From assembly GCA_963576725.1 (NCBI GenBank), contig OY755242.1, positions 1,812,404-1,876,403 on the forward strand: 64,000 bases of DNA. Direction: 5' to 3'. The translations under genes and the position numbers were made by a program. The DNA comes from Azorinus chamasolen (taxonomy: Eukaryota; Mollusca; Bivalvia; Cardiida; Solecurtidae). Of the stretch, positions 61,005-64,000 are shown piece by piece. The notes under the pieces are model-generated. The model was not told the DNA's origin. It saw only the letters and a list, made by a program, of their open reading frames with translations, and searched no databases. Numbering within the stretch: position 1 is the stretch's first letter; the number at the start of each line of letters is the position of its first letter.

Positions 61005-61660
61005 TCTCACTTTGTTCATCAAATATGTTAAAAACTTCATTAAAAAGGGATATGATCCTAAAGTACTACAACGTACTGCATGTTTGGTTGTCAACCATTT
61101 TACACTTGGCGATCACACTGGACTCTTTGCATGTACGCCGACAAGAAAAGTTTAGTACTCAATGAAGGCGACCTCATAAATCCAGAAACGGAAGGAGAAC
61201 GTCTGATATCTGTTCTATTTCGTTATTGCCGTACCCTTTATTACGTTTCTACAGTTACTCTGTTTGCAGCTCAATCATTGAGTACACTAGCGATAGGGGA
61301 ATACAGTTTGTTCACTTAAATGTTTTCGTTATACATGCACTTTACCATTGTATTTGCCATCGCGGTTGTTGTAGATTAGTCGGAGAGGGGATACGTTTAT
61401 TTACACTGTTTGCCTTTAGGGTGGGGATGGAATAAGTGTGAGGTTGGGCGCCCAAAAACCGGTTTAACCCCCCCCCCCAGTGACTTTTGTCACTGACCGT
61501 TCCAAGGCGGTGCTTCCATCTTACCCTATTGTGTTTGTTTTGTCTTTGTGCGTCTTTTGTTGCTTTTTATAGTTATGAACATTTGCTGTTTCCTTGTGTT
61601 GCTGTTCGGGCGACTATTTGTTCTGTATGTGGTGTTTCCTGCATGACTCATTTTTGTACT
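61005..61660 (+). mobile_element. Naiad A copy, plus, RT end to 3' terminus
   Basis: Starts CTCACTTTGTTCATCAAATA (RT C-terminus), then SECIS (61153-61217) and the full 3' UTR, with a C10 run at 61470, to CATTTTTGTACTTT. Directly followed by a minus fragment. Confidence 0.78.
61153..61217 (+). promoter_or_regulatory. SECIS-like element (subfamily A)
   Basis: UGAA (61163-61166) faces UGAU (61204-61207), closer to the SECIS consensus than GGAU. Upper helix GGCGACCTCAT/AGGAGAACGTC keeps four and four pairs; AAA is intact. Confidence 0.72.
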
Positions 61661-61663
61661 TTG

Positions 61664-61806
61664 TTATATTTGTAGCAGATGATAGGTGGTTCTGTATTTT
61701 TAAAGTATTTAGGAATAATGTCAATTACATTTTGTCTCAAAATATACTTTGGAGGTCAATAAAAGCAATGCCTTTATTAATAAAAGGAATTTTCAAGAAG
61801 AATCTT
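61664..61806 (-). mobile_element. Naiad A linker fragment, minus
   Basis: Reverse complement encodes RFFLKIPFINKGIAFIDLQS, NVIDIIPKYFKNTEPPIICY-like residues, equivalent to 44880-45010. It stands back to back with the plus fragment that starts at 61811. Confidence 0.65.
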
Positions 61807-61810
61807 TGTG

Positions 61811-62466
61811 CCATCTGAAGGTGGCCGACCTTAATATTAATGATAATATTCCTGATAATTGAGATTGCGCCATCTCAAAACTTTGCTATTCTCCGGCTGG
61901 TCATGTGATTACTGGTAATTTTGAGATAATTAAAGAGAAACGTTTACGATCTCTTTTGAATAAAGGTCCTTAATATAGAATACCATCCATGATAGATTTT
62001 AACTCTTGTCGAGTTCAGATTGCGGAGGCTTTACCAAACTTTAGTATTAAATGGTGTCGAAGAGAACATGTTGAGTCTAATGCTCTTTCTAGTTGGAAAA
62101 AAAACTAATTTTTGATATAATTGATTAACGCATTTCCTTTTATAGCTCTAATAAACACCTTCTTCAACCTAAACCTAGAATTTCGTTTCGACATCTTAAA
62201 AAAGGTTTACAGGATTTCCATTCAAAATCCGTTTTTGTTCCTGCTGATAAGGCATCGAAAAATGAGATTATTATTTGACGATTACATTATATCGATGTCT
62301 TGAAGCAGGAAATTATTAATACCAAGTCATGCATTTTAGTTACTACTGACGAAAAGACCATCGTTTCAGACCATGTCAAAAAGTGTGAACAACTGCGAAC
62401 CGATATTAAAATTACACAACATAAACTTCCTACAATGTATTGGTTACCAAAACTACATAAAAAACA
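61811..62466 (+). pseudogene. Naiad A CxC linker and RT N-terminal region, plus, two putative Sec codons
   Basis: GRPxINDNIPDN-like, TGA (61860-61862), DCAISKLCYSPAGHVITG, LRSLLNKGP then TAA (decay), SLIDFNSCRVQIAEALPN, WCRREHVESNALSSWKK, the A8 tract (62097-62104), LIFDIID, PADKASKNEIII, TGA (62276-62278), RLHYIDVLKQEIINTKS and HKLPTMYWLPKLHKKHI. The two TGAs match those at 45102 and 45518. TAA changes elsewhere are not shared between copies. Interrupted at 62466 by a B 3' end. Confidence 0.78.
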
Positions 62467-62985
62467 TATAAATGGAAAAGTAGTAAAGTCAAGCAGGCAA
62501 AGCCACATGCAAGACGCAACCACCACCAAAACACCGATAGACAGCATGACACACACACACAACCACACACCCAAACGCACACACACACACGAAATGAACA
62601 CAGAAAACACCAAAAGACACACAAGAACCAGGGACAAACGTTCCACACATGAACAAATCCCAAGCACAAAGACGCAAGGCAAACAAAAGGAAGGGTGACA
62701 AAGAGAGTACCGCCTTGGCACGGTCAGCAGCAAAAACACCACTGGGGGTTTAAACCGGTTTACGGACGTCCTAACCTCACACTTCTCTCAAAGTCACCCT
62801 AGCTTTACAAATATTGTAAATAAAGGTATACCCGCTGGACTTACCCACAACATAGACGACGATGAACACAGGACAACATGTAAAACATAGCATAATAACT
62901 GTGAAAATCCATCAAATATGTACTCAATGACTTTGTTGAAGTCAGAGCATCTGTTGGTAAGCCGTTAAGGCCACGACAGGGTAAA

Positions 62986-63054
62986 AGTAATACATGAGTC
63001 TGGTAAGCTCATCCTGTATCCAAGTTTAAGAGTATACCATCACAGAGTACTACC
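62986..63054 (-). promoter_or_regulatory. SECIS-like element (subfamily B, minus)
   Basis: Minus strand: GTAGTAC, UGAU (63039-63042), GGTATACTCTT, AAA, CTTGGATACAGG, ATGAGCTTACC, AGAC (62998-63001), then GTATTAC. The quartet is preceded by G, giving GUGAU. Stop codon TAG (63050-63052) lies in the basal helix. Confidence 0.78.
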
Positions 63055-64000
63055 CTCGGAATGTCATCGCGCAAGCAAAGAGGGAAGCGTAGCTACCGAC
63101 TGTAAAAGGGTCGATAACCAAACATGCAGTGTGTTGCAATATAATAGGATCATAACCTTTCTTTTTAAATGTTTTAATGCGTTTTATAAACAAATCATGA
63201 AAATGGATATGACCCCGAATTTTCCTGAGTTTGTAGATAACATCCCCATAAAATTCTGGTTGAGAAATGCCTTGTCGCAGTAACGTCCGTAGATTGCAAT
63301 TATATTTACTAATGAGAGGTAAATTTCGATAATAAAATTTAGAAAAAGTTTTCCGAAGTTTGTGATATCTGTAACCTTGCTTAAGAAGTTTATCAGTTAT
63401 AACTAAATTACGTCTGTTAAAATCTTCAAGCAAAGAACAGGCTCGGGCAAACCTAATAAGTTGAGAAATATAAACACCATAAGATGTAGAACGTGGCACA
63501 TCCCCATCTAGAAAAGGATAATTAACAATTTTAAAATTAAAATCTTCTCTTTTATCGTATACTTTGGACGAAACTTTATCATTTGTAATTGAAAGATTCA
63601 AATCTAAAAATGAAGCATTAATGTCAGATTGATTAGCTTTGTTTAAAGACAGTTCTTTTGGGTAGATTGAAGAAACCATAGTATCAAAATAAGGATTATC
63701 TAAATTCAAAATATCGTCTAAATACCTTGAAGTTTTATTAAAAGCATTAACAATATCGGTCTGTGTATCAGGTTTTAAGCTAAGCATAAAATCCCTCTCG
63801 TAGCAATACAAAAACAAATCTGCAACAAGAGGGGCACAATTTGTACCCATGGGTATACCAACAACTTGACGATATATGGTATCTCCATAACGCACAAATA
63901 TATTATCTAAAAGAAAGGTAAGAGATCTACAAACATCAAGGCAAGTCAACATTGTGTAATGTTCAACTTCTGAATTCGAAAAGAATGAACGTTGAGCATT
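63050..64000 (-). CDS. Naiad reverse transcriptase, subfamily B, intact C-terminal part
   Basis: Open from 64000 to the TAG, about 316 codons: NAQRSFFSNSEVEHYT, CLDVCRSLTFLLDNIFVRYG, VGIPMGTNCAPLVADLFLYC, TSRYLDDILNLDNPYF (YLDD), SFLDLNLSITNDKVSSKVYD, DVPRSTSYGVYISQLIRFAR, KLLKQGYRYHKLRKTFSKFY, GISQPEFYGDVIYKLRK and KKGYDPIILQHTACLVIDPF. No lesions within the window, so this may be a recent copy. The endonuclease and Sec codons would lie beyond the window edge. Confidence 0.88.
   Translation of the reverse strand, partial: NAQRSFFSNSEVEHYTMLTCLDVCRSLTFLLDNIFVRYGDTIYRQVVGIPMGTNCAPLVADLFLYCYERDFMLSLKPDTQTDIVNAFNKTSRYLDDILNLDNPYFDTMVSSIYPKELSLNKANQSDINASFLDLNLSITNDKVSSKVYDKREDFNFKIVNYPFLDGDVPRSTSYGVYISQLIRFARACSLLEDFNRRNLVITDKLLKQGYRYHKLRKTFSKFYYRNLPLISKYNCNLRTLLRQGISQPEFYGDVIYKLRKIRGHIHFHDLFIKRIKTFKKKGYDPIILQHTACLVIDPFTVGSYASLFACAMTFRG

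Larger units (their letters stand above)
62473..64000 (-). mobile_element. Naiad B copy, minus, running off the window
   Basis: Terminus AAAAGTAGTAAAGTCAAGCA at 62473, 3' UTR with (AC)n at 62550-62592, SECIS (62986-63054), then an intact RT that continues past 64000. Inserted into the RT N-terminal codons of a plus A copy. Confidence 0.85.

Overview
The window looks like nuclear DNA from a mollusc, most likely a bivalve (probably a clam). It is AT-rich and intron-like, with no bacterial gene layout. It holds tRNA-derived SINEs, TA-flanked miniature DNA transposons, Tx1/L1-like and jockey/CR1-like LINEs, and long tandem blocks of kinds I associate with bivalve genomes. Most long open frames belong to mobile elements.

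Host gene: three minus-strand segments at 24.17-23.98, 10.16-10.07 and 8.74-8.42 kb have acceptor/donor signals and compatible reading phases. They read as the end of a Mieap (mitochondria-eating protein) domain gene. A coiled-coil exon at 30.39-30.19 kb and a weak exon at 58.03-57.95 kb may lie upstream in the same gene. If so, nearly all the transposons sit in its introns.

Dominant system: at least twenty fragments of a Penelope-like retroelement with permuted domains (N-terminal GIY-YIG endonuclease, short CxC linker, C-terminal reverse transcriptase), matching the published Naiad group. Two subfamilies are present. A ends in a GACTCATTTTTGTACTTT-type 3' terminus, B in a TGACTTTACTACTTTT-type terminus. 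The best A copy is at 44.1-47.9 kb. In-frame TGA codons recur at the same positions in separate copies: inside the GIY-YIG core, in the CxC motif (read UxC), and before the RT core. A SECIS-like RNA hairpin sits exactly at the RT stop codon in both subfamilies, with different sequence but the same architecture. Together these indicate retrotransposon-encoded selenoproteins. Selenoprotein Naiads have been reported from clams (recalled: Craig, Arkhipova and colleagues), so the class is not new, but the details here deserve attention.

Layout: 0-7 kb small palindromic and foldback elements; 8.4-10.2 kb host exons; 10.2-12.3 kb a decayed jockey/CR1-like LINE; 12.8-18.1 kb tandem and dispersed repeats; 16.7-29.5 kb a dense nest of Naiad copies in both orientations; 29.8-30.4 kb a pogo-type MITE and the coiled-coil exon; 32.8-42.1 kb more Naiad pieces, a SINE and a 944-bp TA-flanked element; 43.7-44.0 kb a Harbinger remnant; 44.1-47.9 kb the best Naiad; 48.2-49.1 kb a mariner remnant; 49.9-57.3 kb a Tx1/L1-like LINE with a probable target-site duplication; 58.2-58.6 kb two tRNA-Thr-like sequences; 61.0-64.0 kb more Naiads.
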